From: Bacteroidales bacterium
GTDB taxonomy: Bacteria > Bacteroidota > Bacteroidia > Bacteroidales > JAGOPY01
Direction: 5' to 3'
Assembly (NCBI GenBank): GCA_023229505.1
Contig: JALNZD010000041.1
Coordinates: 1 to 37,096, forward strand
DNA length: 37,096 nt
Shown here: positions 15,376 to 25,800 of the stretch, piece after piece
Numbering within the stretch: position 1 is the first letter of the stretch
Layout: every line of letters begins with the position of its first letter
Notes under the pieces: generated by a model
Databases searched by the model: none
Told to the model about the DNA's origin: nothing
Seen by the model: the letters and a program-made list of their open reading frames with translations, nothing else
Made by a program: the position numbers and the translations under genes

Positions 15376-16767
15376 CTACCTCCCGATCATCTTCATCGGG
15401 TTCACCCATTCGTCAAATTGTTCAGGGGTTACCAGCCCTGATTCAAGTGCGGCCTCACGCAGGGTTTTGTTCTCTGTGTGTGCTTTCTTGGCAATCATGG
15501 CTGCATTATCGTAACCGATCTTTGGGTTCAGTGCCGTTACCAGCATCAGTGAATTCTCCAGGTTCTTCTTGATATTTGGCAGGTTCGGCTCGATGCCGAT
15601 GACGCAGTTATTGTTGAAAGAAACACAGGCATCGCCAAGCAGCCTCGCTGATTGCAGCAGGTTGGCAATCATGACCGGCTTGAAGACATTGAGCTGGAAA
15701 TGGCCGTGCGTGCCGCCTATATTGATAGTTACATCATTCCCGAGTACCTGGGCGCAAACCATTGTCATCGCTTCAGGCTGGGTCGGGTTGACCTTTCCGG
15801 GCATGATAGAAGATCCGGGCTCATTGGCGGGCAGGACGATCTCGCTGTAGCCGCAACGCGGGCCGGATGCGAGCAGGCGCATGTTGCTGGCAATATGCAT
15901 CAGGCTTACGGCCAGGGTTTTCAGGGCGCCGGAAGATTCAACGACGGCATCATGGGCCGAAAGGGATTCAAACTTGTTGGCGGCCGTGATGAAAGGATAT
16001 CCCGTAAGTTCTGCGATTTTCTTTGCAACCAGTTCGGAGTATCCTTTAGGGGTATTGATACCTGTCCCGACAGCCGTTCCGCCCAGGGCCAACTCAGCCA
16101 GGTGTGGTAAGGTGTTTCGCATTGCCTTAATTCCATATCCTAGTTGGGCAGCATAACCGGAGAATTCCTGGCCTAATGTCAGCGGTGTGGCATCCATTAA
16201 ATGAGTACGGCCGGTCTTAACAATATTATTGAAGGCTTCGACTTTCTGTAAAAGGGTTTTCTGAAGCAGTTCAACACCGGGAATGGTAGTCCCGACGATC
16301 ATCTTGTACCCGGCAATGCTCATGGCGGCAGGGAAAGTATCGTTGGATGACTGTGATTTATTCACATCATCGTTTGGATGGATAAAGCGCTGGCCTTCGC
16401 CCAGTTTGTTGCCTAAAAGCACATGTGCCCGGTTGGCAACCACTTCGTTGACGTTCATGTTCGATTGTGTGCCGGAGCCGGTCTGCCAGATGACGAGCGG
16501 GAAGTTGTCGTCAAGTTTGCCTTCGATAATCTCATCACAGACTTTGCAAATGATATCGCATTTCTCTTTCGGCAGCACACCCAAATCGAAATTTGTGAGC
16601 GCAGCAGCTTTTTTCAGGATGCCGAAGGCCCGGATGATTGGGACAGGCATTGAGCCCGGATCGCCTATTTTAAAATTCATCACCGATCTTTGGGTTTGTG
16701 CACCCCAATATTTATCGGCCGGTACTTCCACTGTTCCCATTGTGTCTTTTTCTATTCTGGTATTCAT
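15376..16767 (-). CDS. fumC: Class II fumarate hydratase
   Basis: This 463-residue protein is a full-length class II fumarase, which interconverts fumarate and malate in the citric-acid cycle without an Fe-S cluster. Conserved blocks are TGSGTQSNMNVNEV (96-109), KTGRTHLMDATPLTLGQ and the family signature GSSIMPGKVNPTQ with the catalytic serine. Together with mdh and maeB nearby it makes a cluster of C4-acid enzymes, though prfB and recX lie between. The start follows a small gap after the prfB end. No strong promoter is seen before it. Confidence 0.95.
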   Translation of the reverse strand: MNTRIEKDTMGTVEVPADKYWGAQTQRSVMNFKIGDPGSMPVPIIRAFGILKKAAALTNFDLGVLPKEKCDIICKVCDEIIEGKLDDNFPLVIWQTGSGTQSNMNVNEVVANRAHVLLGNKLGEGQRFIHPNDDVNKSQSSNDTFPAAMSIAGYKMIVGTTIPGVELLQKTLLQKVEAFNNIVKTGRTHLMDATPLTLGQEFSGYAAQLGYGIKAMRNTLPHLAELALGGTAVGTGINTPKGYSELVAKKIAELTGYPFITAANKFESLSAHDAVVESSGALKTLAVSLMHIASNMRLLASGPRCGYSEIVLPANEPGSSIMPGKVNPTQPEAMTMVCAQVLGNDVTINIGGTHGHFQLNVFKPVMIANLLQSARLLGDACVSFNNNCVIGIEPNLPNIKKNLENSLMLVTALNPKIGYDNAAMIAKKAHTENKTLREAALESGLVTPEQFDEWVNPMKMIGR

Positions 16768-16800
16768 TTTAAGTTGATTTTGGTTAATATTATCTTTTTA

Positions 16801-16854
16801 ATTCCAAATTCCAAGTTTCAAATTTCTGACTGCCGACTGTCAACTGCCAACTAT
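16801..16854. repeat. Low-complexity tract between prfB and fumC
   Basis: ATTCCAAATTCCAAGTTTC followed by GACTGCCGACTGTCAACTGC repeats the two kinds of degenerate units found in other gaps. It spans the prfB terminator position; no classic stem with T-run is seen. Confidence 0.5.
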
Positions 16855-17944
16855 TTAATTCCCTCCGAATTCCATCAGGTACGCTTTGAGAAAATCATCA
16901 ATCTCCCCATCCAGCACAGCCTGGGCATTGCCAACTTCGTGGTCGGTGAGATGGTCTTTTACCATCTTATATGGGTGCAGGACATAAGAGCGGATCTGCG
17001 AGCCCCATTCGATCTTTTTCTTCCTGCTTTCAATCTCGGCCTGCGCTTCCCTTTTCTTGCGCAGTTCTATCTCGAAGAGCTGTGATTTCAGCATCTGTAT
17101 GGCTTTTTCCCGGTTCTGCAATTGGGAGCGGGTTTCCTGGCATTCGATGATGATGCCGGAAGGCTCATGCTTCAGCCGGACTGCTGTTTCGACCTTATTC
17201 ACATTTTGCCCGCCGGGACCGCTGGAACGGAAGGTATCCCAGGTTATATCTGTCGGAATTATTTCAATATTGATGTTTTCGTCGACCATTGGGTAAACAT
17301 AAACCGAAGCGAAGGAGGTATGCCGGCGGTTGGCGGAGTCGAAAGGAGATAACCGCACCAGGCGATGGACGCCGTTTTCGCCTTTAAGATACCCAAAAGC
17401 ATATTCCCCATCGATTTCAATGGAGACAGATTTGATGCCGGCCACATCACCGTCCTGCCGGTCCAGTTCCTTAACTTTGTGGTTATGAAGCTCAGCCCAA
17501 CGGACATACATCCGCATGAGCATCTGGACCCAGTCCTGGCTTTCCGTGCCGCCTGCACCTGAGTTGATCTGAAGGATGGCGCTAAGCTTATCTTCCTCCC
17601 GGCTGAGCATGTTAAGGAACTCAAGATTTTCGATTACCTTCATGGTCTTATCAGCCTGCCTGTCGATTTCCTCTTCGGAAGCTTCCCCGGCCTGGTAAAA
17701 TTCATAAATGACCGTCAGATCTTCAAAAGAAGACATGGCCTCATCATAAGCATCCGTCCAACGCTTGATATCGCGGATCGAACGTAAAGTCTCCTCGGCT
17801 TTTTTGGGATCGTTCCAGAAATCAGGAACCTGGGTCAGCTCTTCTTTTTCTCGGATGGTTTGTTTCTTCCGGTCGACGTCAAAGGAACCTCCTCAAAGCA
17901 TCGAGCCTTTGATTCAGTTCTTTGTAGGTTTCCTGCGTGATCAT
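16855..17944 (-). CDS. prfB: Peptide chain release factor 2, with programmed +1 frameshift
   Basis: RF2 releases the protein chain at UGA and UAA stops. The 362-residue product needs a +1 frameshift. Reading begins at ATG 17944 and codes MITQETYKELNQRLDALRRF, then CTT and an in-frame TGA (17881-17879). An internal AGGAGG sits 3 bp before the CTT, as in the classic prfB site. After skipping one base, reading continues with DVDRKKQTIREKEEL to the stop at 16855. The main frame has the UGA-reading SPF tripeptide (RLSPFDSANRRHTSF) and catalytic GGQ (SSGPGGQNVNK). If annotated without the shift, the gene would seem to start at an internal codon near 17736 and lack about 69 residues. RF2 thus regulates its own synthesis. 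Confidence 0.95.
17878..17893 (-). promoter_or_regulatory. prfB: prfB programmed +1 frameshift site
   Basis: On the minus strand the site reads AGGAGG TTC CTT TGA C. The Shine-Dalgarno-like AGGAGG (17893-17888) is 3 bp from CTT (17884-17882), followed by the in-frame stop TGA and a C. Low RF2 lets the ribosome slip one base; high RF2 stops it after 21 codons. Confidence 0.95.
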
Positions 17945-17968
17945 GGGTACGATTTATGATTATAGGAG

Positions 17969-17976
17969 CAAAGATA
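17969..17976 (-). promoter_or_regulatory. -7 box TATCTTTG for prfB
   Basis: The minus strand reads TATCTTTG, a full match to TAnnTTTG, 25 bp before the prfB ATG. Transcription would start near 17962. A TTG element lies upstream at slightly short spacing. Confidence 0.6.
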
Positions 17977-18000
17977 AAGCATTTCTTGTTCAAGGGTTCC

Positions 18001-18028
18001 AAATTTCAATTTTCAAATTTCAATTTTC
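18001..18028. repeat. 14-bp tandem duplication at the recX end
   Basis: AAATTTCAATTTTC occurs twice in a row (18001-18014 and 18015-18028) and includes the recX stop codon, so the last residues (KLKFEN) come from the repeat. Confidence 0.6.
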
Positions 18029-18473
18029 CAATCACCTGCTTCACTAATCCATAATGATATCCTTTCTGGATCCCGTAAGCAATCAGCTTTTGCTTTCGTT
18101 TGAAAGGGTCTGTTTCCCGCAGTTCACGGTTCTTTCTCTGTAGCAATTCTTTGAGCGTTTCAGCATATTCTTCATCATCGATCTCTTCCAGCCCGATCTG
18201 GATGATCAGGTCAGGGACCTGCCGTTTCTCCAGCTCGTAAATGATCTTTGTCTTTCCCCAATGGTTGATACGGAATTTACCGCTGGCATAGCTCCGGGCA
18301 AACCGTTCCTCGTTGAGATAATCTTCCCGGATCAACTGCTCGATGATCTTATCGGCCCGCTTCCGCCCGACCTTCCACTCCCGGAGTTTATCTGCCACAT
18401 CAGTGATGCAACGCTCCTGGAACGCGCAGAACCCACGAACTTTGCTTAAGATATAGTCAGATTCTGATTCCAT
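18006..18473 (-). CDS. recX: RecX-family recombination regulator
   Basis: This 155-residue protein has the RecX pattern: three helical three-helix modules, with CITDVADKLREWKV, IIEQLIREDYLNEERFARSYASGKF, and WGKTKIIYELEKRQV. The FARSYA and W-G-x-x-K-I motifs are typical. RecX binds RecA filaments and limits recombination. recA is not nearby; the gene lies before prfB on the same strand with its own 60-bp gap. The C-terminus runs into a tandem A/T-rich repeat. Confidence 0.88.
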   Translation of the reverse strand: MESESDYILSKVRGFCAFQERCITDVADKLREWKVGRKRADKIIEQLIREDYLNEERFARSYASGKFRINHWGKTKIIYELEKRQVPDLIIQIGLEEIDDEEYAETLKELLQRKNRELRETDPFKRKQKLIAYGIQKGYHYGLVKQVIGKLKFEN

Positions 18474-18640
18474 CTTCCTTCTTCATGCTCATTTTCAATC
18501 GTTCATAAAAATAAGAAAAAAAAGGAGGTTCCGATCAATTCCGGCCATCTTTATTAATTTTATCCAAAAAAATTTAAAATGGACCGGAAAGAAAGTTTAA
18601 AAGCCTCGATTGACAAGGGATATGCATGCCAGGGTGGAAC

Positions 18641-19582
18641 TCAATCAAACAACTTCATCTCATCCAGCACGGTCATCACTTCTTTGACCGAATTAGCGGA
18701 ATCTTCAACGAGTTTCATCTCGGGTTTGGTAAGTTCAAGCTGGATGATCTCCTCGATACCATTTTTGCCAAGTTTCACGGGAACGCCCAAATAGACATTC
18801 TTCAGGCCATATTCACCGTTAAGATAGGCGCAGACCGGGAAAACGCGCTTCTCATCATCAACAATGGCTTCTACCATCTGTGCCACAGCCGCCCCGGGAG
18901 CATACCAGGCTGAAGTGCCCATCAGGTTGACCAGTTCTCCGCCGCCTTTGCGGGTCCTGTCAATAATCTTGTCAATTTCTTCTTTATTCAGCAGCTCGGT
19001 AACCGGGATCCCGCCAACTGAAGTGTATCTTCTCAAAGGCACCATCGAATCGCCATGGCTCCCCATTAACATGGCATGGACATCTTTTGGGGAAATATCA
19101 AGGGCTTCAGCAATGAAAGCTTTATACCGACCCGTGTCAAGGATACCGGCCATGCCGAAAACCTTGCGAGAATCTTTATTCGCAGCTTTATAGGCTACGT
19201 AGGTCATAACATCAAGAGGGTTTGAAACGATAATGATGATGGCGTCAGGTGAATACCGGATAGAACGCTCAACTACTTCTTTTACGATTGAGGCATTGGT
19301 TTTGATCAGATCATCACGCGTCATGCCTGGCTTACGCGGCACCCCTGAAGTGATTACAATGACCCCTGACCCTTTGGTTTTCAGGTAGTCATTAGTATAA
19401 CCGCGGACCCGCGTGTTAAAATTGACGATGGATGATGTCTGCCAGATATCCAGTGCTTTTCCTTCAGCAACACCTTCTTTGATATCAAGTAATACTACTT
19501 CCCGGGCAAGGTCTTTGTGGGCAATCACGTTGGCGCAGGTAGCCCCGACATTCCCGGCCCCGATGACGGTAATCTTATTCAT
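18641..19582 (-). CDS. mdh: Malate dehydrogenase (lactate-dehydrogenase-like type)
   Basis: This 313-residue enzyme oxidises malate to oxaloacetate with NAD. The N-terminus MNKITVIGAGNVGATCA is a Rossmann loop, and the substrate loop has VPRKPGMTRDDLIKTN with the two arginines expected for malate. The catalytic histidine is in MGSHGDSMVPL. The upstream in-frame ATG at 19621 would add 13 lysine-rich residues; 19582 was chosen because it begins directly at the Rossmann strand. Its promoter lies between it and the maeB stop, so it can be expressed apart from maeB. Confidence 0.95.
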   Translation of the reverse strand: MNKITVIGAGNVGATCANVIAHKDLAREVVLLDIKEGVAEGKALDIWQTSSIVNFNTRVRGYTNDYLKTKGSGVIVITSGVPRKPGMTRDDLIKTNASIVKEVVERSIRYSPDAIIIIVSNPLDVMTYVAYKAANKDSRKVFGMAGILDTGRYKAFIAEALDISPKDVHAMLMGSHGDSMVPLRRYTSVGGIPVTELLNKEEIDKIIDRTRKGGGELVNLMGTSAWYAPGAAVAQMVEAIVDDEKRVFPVCAYLNGEYGLKNVYLGVPVKLGKNGIEEIIQLELTKPEMKLVEDSANSVKEVMTVLDEMKLFD

Positions 19583-19642
19583 AAGCGTATCTTTTTTATT
19601 TTTTTTCCTGTTAGTACTCAAGCTGGAAAGATTCTATGCATG

Positions 19643-19650
19643 CAAATATA
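19643..19650 (-). promoter_or_regulatory. -7 box TATATTTG for mdh
   Basis: The minus strand reads TATATTTG, matching TAnnTTTG, in the 96-bp gap between the maeB stop and mdh start. It gives a leader of about 55 bases. Confidence 0.6.
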
Positions 19651-19678
19651 AAGATATTAACAGGAATGAAAGATAATT

Positions 19679-21976
19679 TTATCGGCAACTTTTATCCCCT
19701 GCCAGCCGGGCTTTCACGCAAATTGCATCGATGGCGCTGACACAGACCATATTCACGATCTCAGTGACTGAACTGCCGATCTGAAGGACATGAACAGATT
19801 TGTTCATACCGTTAATCACCGGTCCGATAACTTCTGCATCGGCAATGACCTGCAGTAGTTTGTACGCAATGTTACCAGCAGTAAGGTAAGGGAAGATGAA
19901 AACATTGGCCGGACCGTCGACTAGTTTGGAGAAGGGGAAATGTTCTTTCTGGATTTCGGGATTCAGGGCAACATTTACCTGCATTTCGCCATCCACGACC
20001 AGGTCAGGATAGAATTTGTGGAGATAAGCGACGGCATCGCGCTGCATATCGGGCACCCTGCCTGGATAAGACCCGAAGTTGGAGTAAGACACAAATGCGA
20101 CCCTCGGTTTGATCTTGAATTGTTCAACAGCGAAAACCGTTTGCAGGGTTATCTCGATCAGGTCTTCCATGGAGGGATTTTTGTTCACCGAGCAGTCAGC
20201 AAAGAAGAAAGATCCTTTTTTTGTGTTGATGATGTACATTCCGGAAACCAGCCTGGCTCCCGGTTTTTTGCCAATTACCTCGATAGCAGGATTAAGTGTG
20301 TCGGGATAACTCCTGACGAGGCCGGAGATCATTGCATCAGCCTGGCCGGTTTCAACCATCATGGGTGCAAAATAATTGCGATGGATGAGCAATTCTTCGG
20401 CTGTCTCTAATGTGACACCATAACGCTGCCTTTTCTTATTCAATACTTCAGCGAATTCACATCTGCGGGCGGCTTCTTCATCCGACCGGGGGTCAATGAT
20501 TTCGATGCCATCCAATTCCAGTTGGTTGTCAATGATAATCTTCCGGATTTTTTCAACATTGCCTAAGAGAACAGGAACGGCAAGATTTTCATTCATCACG
20601 ATTTCTGCGGTCTTGCACATATTATAATTTTCAGCCTGGGCGAAAACCACCCGTTGCACATCATGCGCCGCACGGGTCCTGATCTGCCTGGTCAAAGGAT
20701 TACTGAGCCCCATTCGTTTACTCAGTTCATCCTGGTAAGCATCCCAATTTGTGATGGGTTTACGGGCAACACCTGAATCCATGGCGGCTTTGGCAACAGC
20801 CGGGGCAACCCACAAAATAAGCCTCGGATCGAGGGGTTTTGGAATGATATAATCTTTGCCGAACTTAAGATTTTTTTGCAAATAGGCAATATTTACCTCT
20901 TCCGGAACCGGTTCCTTTGCTAATAGCGCGAGAGCATGGGCAGCGGCCAGTTTCATCTCTTCATTGATCTTGGTGGCCATGACATCCATGGCGCCCCGGA
21001 AAATAAAAGGAAAACCAAGTACATTGTTAACCTGGTTGGGATTGTCAGACCGGCCGGTAGCCATAATTAAGTCGTCGCGGGTGGATACGGCTTCATCATA
21101 AAGAATTTCAGGCACAGGGTTGGCCATCGCGAAAACAATGGGGTGAGGTGCCATGGAGATAAGATATTCTTTTTTCAAAGCACCGGCCACTGAAAGTCCA
21201 AGAAACACATCAGCGCCACGTAAAGCTTCTTCGAGAGTATGAATATCACGGGTAGTGGCGAAGAAGCGTTTATAAGGATTTAAATCGGTCCGGTCGGCAC
21301 GTAAAACTCCTTTGCTGTCAACCATAATTACGTTTTCATGCTTTATACCCAATGATAAGTAAAGCTTCGTGCAGGAAATGGCAGCAGCCCCGGCCCCATT
21401 CACCACCACGATGATTTCTTCGATTTTTTTCCCCGTGATCTCGAGGGAATTGAGCAAACCTGCTGCCGTGATAATGGCTGTCCCGTGCTGATCGTCATGC
21501 ATGACAGGGATATCAAGCGCTTCCTTAATTCTGTCCTCTATTTCGAAACATTCCGGTGCCTTGATATCTTCAAGATTTATCCCACCGAATGTTGGAGCAA
21601 TGGCAATAACAGTTTCCACGAACTTGTCAATGTCTTTCGTGTTCACTTCAATATCGAAAACGTCAAGATCGGCAAAAATTTTGAACAACAATCCTTTCCC
21701 TTCCATTACGGGCTTGCCGGCTTCCGGGCCGATATCACCAAGGCCAAGAACGGCCGTTCCATTCGTGATCACAGCCACAAGATTGCCTTTGATGGTATAT
21801 TTGTATACATCTGCCGGGTTCTTTTGAATTTCAAGACACGGTATGGCAACTCCCGGTGTATAGGCCAGAGAAAGATCTTTCTGCGTGCTGTAAGGTTTGG
21901 TCGGTATGACTTCCAGTTTTCCCGGCCGGCCCTGGGAATGATATTCCAGTGCTTGTTTGCTTGAGAGGGTATCCAT
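19679..21976 (-). CDS. maeB: NADP-malic enzyme with phosphotransacetylase-like domain
   Basis: This 765-residue protein decarboxylates malate to pyruvate, making NADPH. The N-terminal malic-enzyme half (about 1-430) has YTPGVA (39-44), DDQHGTA and the Rossmann loop NGAGAAAIS. The C-terminal half (about 430-765) is a PTA_PTB phosphotransacetylase-like domain with GSFFFADCSVN and ILQIGSS-type ends (HVLQIGSSVTEIVNMV); in MaeB-type enzymes this domain is thought regulatory. Length is normal for MaeB. It is divergent from ruvA across a 150-bp gap with promoters for both. Confidence 0.95.
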   Translation of the reverse strand: MDTLSSKQALEYHSQGRPGKLEVIPTKPYSTQKDLSLAYTPGVAIPCLEIQKNPADVYKYTIKGNLVAVITNGTAVLGLGDIGPEAGKPVMEGKGLLFKIFADLDVFDIEVNTKDIDKFVETVIAIAPTFGGINLEDIKAPECFEIEDRIKEALDIPVMHDDQHGTAIITAAGLLNSLEITGKKIEEIIVVVNGAGAAAISCTKLYLSLGIKHENVIMVDSKGVLRADRTDLNPYKRFFATTRDIHTLEEALRGADVFLGLSVAGALKKEYLISMAPHPIVFAMANPVPEILYDEAVSTRDDLIMATGRSDNPNQVNNVLGFPFIFRGAMDVMATKINEEMKLAAAHALALLAKEPVPEEVNIAYLQKNLKFGKDYIIPKPLDPRLILWVAPAVAKAAMDSGVARKPITNWDAYQDELSKRMGLSNPLTRQIRTRAAHDVQRVVFAQAENYNMCKTAEIVMNENLAVPVLLGNVEKIRKIIIDNQLELDGIEIIDPRSDEEAARRCEFAEVLNKKRQRYGVTLETAEELLIHRNYFAPMMVETGQADAMISGLVRSYPDTLNPAIEVIGKKPGARLVSGMYIINTKKGSFFFADCSVNKNPSMEDLIEITLQTVFAVEQFKIKPRVAFVSYSNFGSYPGRVPDMQRDAVAYLHKFYPDLVVDGEMQVNVALNPEIQKEHFPFSKLVDGPANVFIFPYLTAGNIAYKLLQVIADAEVIGPVINGMNKSVHVLQIGSSVTEIVNMVCVSAIDAICVKARLAGDKSCR

Positions 21977-22015
21977 TTCTATACGGTTTTATTGTTAAGA
22001 AATTAACAGAAATAG

Positions 22016-22023
22016 CAAAAATA
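22016..22023 (-). promoter_or_regulatory. -7 box TATTTTTG for maeB
   Basis: The minus strand reads TATTTTTG, 39 bp before the maeB ATG. It fits TAnnTTTG; the -33 element is unclear. Confidence 0.5.
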
Positions 22024-22082
22024 ATATTTTCAATTCATTTCCGATCATGAATGAAAGGAAGATTAGTTCTAAATTAAATTTA

Positions 22083-22090
22083 TATTTTTG
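22083..22090 (+). promoter_or_regulatory. -7 box TATTTTTG for ruvA
   Basis: TATTTTTG fits TAnnTTTG and is 36 bp before the ruvA ATG. With the maeB box it forms a divergent promoter pair about 60 bp apart. Confidence 0.5.
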
Positions 22091-22126
22091 CCCGGCCAAA
22101 CATCATTAATTCAGAAATTTCTCATC

Positions 22127-22738
22127 ATGTACGAATATATCCAGGGTAAACTAGTTGAAATTAATCCCGTGTATGCTGTATTAGATACCGGAGGAACAGG
22201 ATTCATCCTGCAGATCACATTAAATACATTCACTAAAATCTCAGGTTTGGAGAACTGCAAGTTATATGTTCATCAGGTCATAAGGGAGGACGCGCATGTC
22301 TTGTTTGGTTTTGCAGACCAGGAAGAGCGGGAACTTTTTCGCTTGCTGATCTCTGTTTCAGGAGTCGGGCCCAACACGGCAAGATTGCTGCTTTCCTCAC
22401 TCAATGTTGCCGAATTAAAGGAGGCCATCGTGACCGGCAAGGTCGGTATCCTGAAATCAGTCAAAGGGATCGGTGAGAAATCGGCACAACGGATTATTGT
22501 CGACCTGAAAGATAAAATAGATAAAGGGACAGCCTGGCCTCAAAAAGTTGAAATATCACACAATACTATCAGGGAACAATCGTTATCAGGACTGGTAGTT
22601 TTGGGGTTCCCCAGGAAAGTGGCTGAAAAAGCAATAGATGAGGTGATCAAAGAATTCAGGCAGCTTGGTGATATTGAAGTTGAAGGAGGATCATTGAGTG
22701 TGGAACGATTAATAAAAGAAGCCCTGAAAAGAATTTGA
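22127..22738 (+). CDS. ruvA: Holliday junction helicase subunit RuvA
   Basis: This 203-residue protein binds Holliday junctions and loads RuvB. It starts MYEYIQGKLVEINPVYAVLD, as usual for Bacteroidota RuvA, and has the two helix-hairpin-helix motifs ISVSGVGPNTA and LKSVKGIGEKSAQRI, plus the C-terminal RuvB-contacting domain. A TTG at 22088 could extend the frame but overlaps the -7 box. ruvB is not in the window. A strong hairpin follows the gene. Confidence 0.95.
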   Translation: MYEYIQGKLVEINPVYAVLDTGGTGFILQITLNTFTKISGLENCKLYVHQVIREDAHVLFGFADQEERELFRLLISVSGVGPNTARLLLSSLNVAELKEAIVTGKVGILKSVKGIGEKSAQRIIVDLKDKIDKGTAWPQKVEISHNTIREQSLSGLVVLGFPRKVAEKAIDEVIKEFRQLGDIEVEGGSLSVERLIKEALKRI

Positions 22739-22770
22739 TAATTAAAAAGAGGATAATAAGACTAGCCAGT

Positions 22771-22803
22771 AATTGAAAACTTTCCCCGGAGTTTTCAATT
22801 TTG
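22771..22803 (+). terminator. Hairpin between ruvA and sprA
   Basis: Perfect 11-bp arms AATTGAAAACT (22771-22781) and AGTTTTCAATT (22790-22800) with loop TTCCCCGG are followed by TTG and TTTGG. It resembles a terminator for ruvA but lies immediately before sprA, so it could also act as an attenuator or translation-control structure. Confidence 0.6.
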
Positions 22804-22834
22804 TTTGGAAGAAGGCCTAAAATCAGGAAATTCC

Positions 22835-25800
22835 TTGCGGATAATATTGAAAAACATATTTACCTTTTGCCTGATCTTCCTGATGTTCCTGCTTTCGTGG
22901 AAAATTCCTGCGAATGTGGGCAGCAGGGAGATTAATGCACAAAATTTGCCTTGGTATTCACCTCCTGATACCACCAAAGGAGGTGATACCTCGGTTGTTT
23001 TGCCATTTCCCCCTCCCCGGCAGGATGATTACCTGCTTTATATGCCTGAAGATACAGGAGGGTTCTACCTGCGTCCGCCTTCCAACCTTAGTACAGAGAT
23101 TGAATACGACCCTGAATCAAATCAGTATTATTTCAGGAATAAGATCGGCAAACTTGATTACCGGAATCCCACCTATATGACTTTTGATGAATACCAGCAA
23201 TTTGATCTTGACCGGTCGATCAAGCAGTATTGGCGGGAGCGGTCGATGACGAGCAGCAGCCTGGCCCGTGACGGCATCATCCCGAGCATTTATATCGGCG
23301 GACAGGTCTTCGATAAGATCTTCGGAAGCAATACTATTGATATAAGACCCCAGGGATCGGCTGAACTGACCTTTGGTGTGCTGTCCAATAAGCGAGATGA
23401 CCCTACCCTTAACGTGCGGCAGCGCAAGACTACTAATTTCGACTTCGACATGAATATCCAGATGAATGTCCAGGCGAAAATTGGCGATAAGATCCAGTTT
23501 AACACCAATTTCAATACAGAATTCATCTTCGATTTTGAGAACAAACTGAAGCTGAATTATGAAGGCAAGGAAGATGAGATCATCAAGCTGATTGAAGCCG
23601 GTAATGTTTCCATGCCGCTGAGTACTACCCTGATCACCGGGACCCAAAGTCTTTTTGGCTTCAAGGCCAAGCTGCAATTTGGCAAGACCACCGTCACAGG
23701 CTTGTTTTCTGAGCAGGAAAGCCAGAGTAACACCGTGGTTGTGGAAGACGGCGCACAAACAAATAAATTTCTGCTGAAAGCAACCGATTATGAAGAAAAC
23801 AAGCACTTCTTCGTTGCTCATCTGTTTCGCGAAAGTTATGACCGTGCACTGGCAGAACTCCCAATTATCTCCTCCGATGTAAATATTACACGGATTGAAG
23901 TCTGGGTAACCAATATCGGTCCGGCCATCCTGCAAAACCGTAACCTTATCGCTTTCCAGGATCTTGGAGAAAACAACAGGATTTACAGCCCGGAGATTCA
24001 GCCGAATCCCGGAATCCCATACCCGGCAAATAATTCCAATGACCTGCTCAGCCATATGGATTTTAATCAGCTTCGCAGCATGAGTGCGGTAGGCCCTTAC
24101 CTTAGTGGCGACCCTTTTGGCATTGGGCAGTCAGGTTACTTTACAGCCGGTGAGGATTTCGAAAAGATTGAAAGTGCGAGGAAGCTCGAAGCTTCTGAAT
24201 ATTCATTGAATACCAAACTGGGCTTTATCTCTTTGTATTCCAACCTGAACTCCGACCAGGCCCTTGCCGTCGCCTTCCAGTATACCGTAATTGGTGTCGA
24301 TAGTGTGTTCCAGGTCGGGGAATTCTCGGACCAATCAGCCAATACCGCCAACTGCCTTGTGGTGAAACTGGTGAAAAGCAGTTCGTTGAGCACCAATGTG
24401 CCTATGTGGGACCTGATGATGAAAAACGTTTACTCCATCGGAGCTTATAGGGTCAGCCGCGACCGTTTCATCATGAACATCCTTTATTCAGGAAACCAGA
24501 ACGGGGTCCCTACAGGTTATTTTACAGAGGGACCGGAAGAGATAAAAGGCCTTCCCCTCATCCAGATATTCAATCTGGACAACCTTGACCAATTGCTGAA
24601 TCCGCCTGCCGATGGTTTATTTGATTTTATCGATAATGCTGCCACCCAGGGTGGTACAATGAATTCTTCCAATGGCCGGATATATTTTACTACAATCGAA
24701 CCATTTGGTAAATCTATCAGGAATAAATTCGGGCCTGAATACGAGGATCTGGGGAAAAAGTATGCTTTCGATACGCTTTACCGGGCAACGAAAACAATAG
24801 CTGAACAACAAACGGAGAAGAATAAGTATTTCCTTGAGGGTTTTTACACATCCGAATCTGGTGCAGAAATCGATCTGAACGCTTTCAATATCCCGCGGGG
24901 GTCTGTGAAAGTGACAGCCGGGGGCAGAGTCCTTACTGAAAATGTTGAATATACAGTTGATTATACACTTGGCCGGGTAAGGATCATAAACGAGGGAATT
25001 CTGAATTCCGGGCTTCCGATCAATATCACAACTGAAAACCAGGCCAATTTCAACGTTCTGAAAAAGAGGCTGATGGGATTGCGGATTGATCATCAGTTCA
25101 GCAAAGATTTGCGGTTTGGGGGTACCCTGATGAATTTGACCGAGAGGCCGCTTACGCAAAAGGTCGATTACGGCAATGATCCGATTTCCAATACTATTTT
25201 GGGACTTGACGGAAGTTACCAGGGGGAATCCCGACTTATCACCAGTATTGTCGACAAGATACCCGGTATAGACACCAAAATGCCTTCAAAAGTGAACGTC
25301 GATGGGGAATTTGCCAGCTTTATCCCCGGTCATTCCAAAGCTATCGGAAGAAGCGGCATGGTTTATATCGATGATTTTGAAGGGGCCAAATCAACTTATG
25401 ACCTGCGAAATATAGGTACATGGTTCCTTGCCAGCACTCCGCAGGGACAGCCTGACCTATTCCCGGAAGCCAACAAAAACACCAGGGAATACGGCTTTAA
25501 CAGGGCCAAGGTGGCCTGGTATACCATCGACCCGTTGTTCTATGACCGTAACAACAACCTGAGGCCCACAAACATTACAAGGGATGAGCTTGCCAAACAT
25601 CCGGTCAGGGAAGTCCTGGAAACAGAGGTCTTCCCGAATAAGGAAATCCCTAATGGTATTCCAACCAATATCCCTGTCTTCAATTTGTCATTTTACCCTA
25701 CAGAAAGAGGGCCCTATAATTATGATATTAATGAAGTTTCAGGTATTTCAGGCGGGATTGATGCCAACGGAGCATTAATCAACCCCGACAGCCGCTGGGG

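Noticed and set aside
17736..17736. Start of prfB at the internal ATG region near 17736
   Set aside because: The frameshift site and conserved N-terminal part upstream show the real start at 17944.
18579..18794. Plus-strand frame over the mdh end
   Set aside because: It is mostly antisense to mdh and has no family features.
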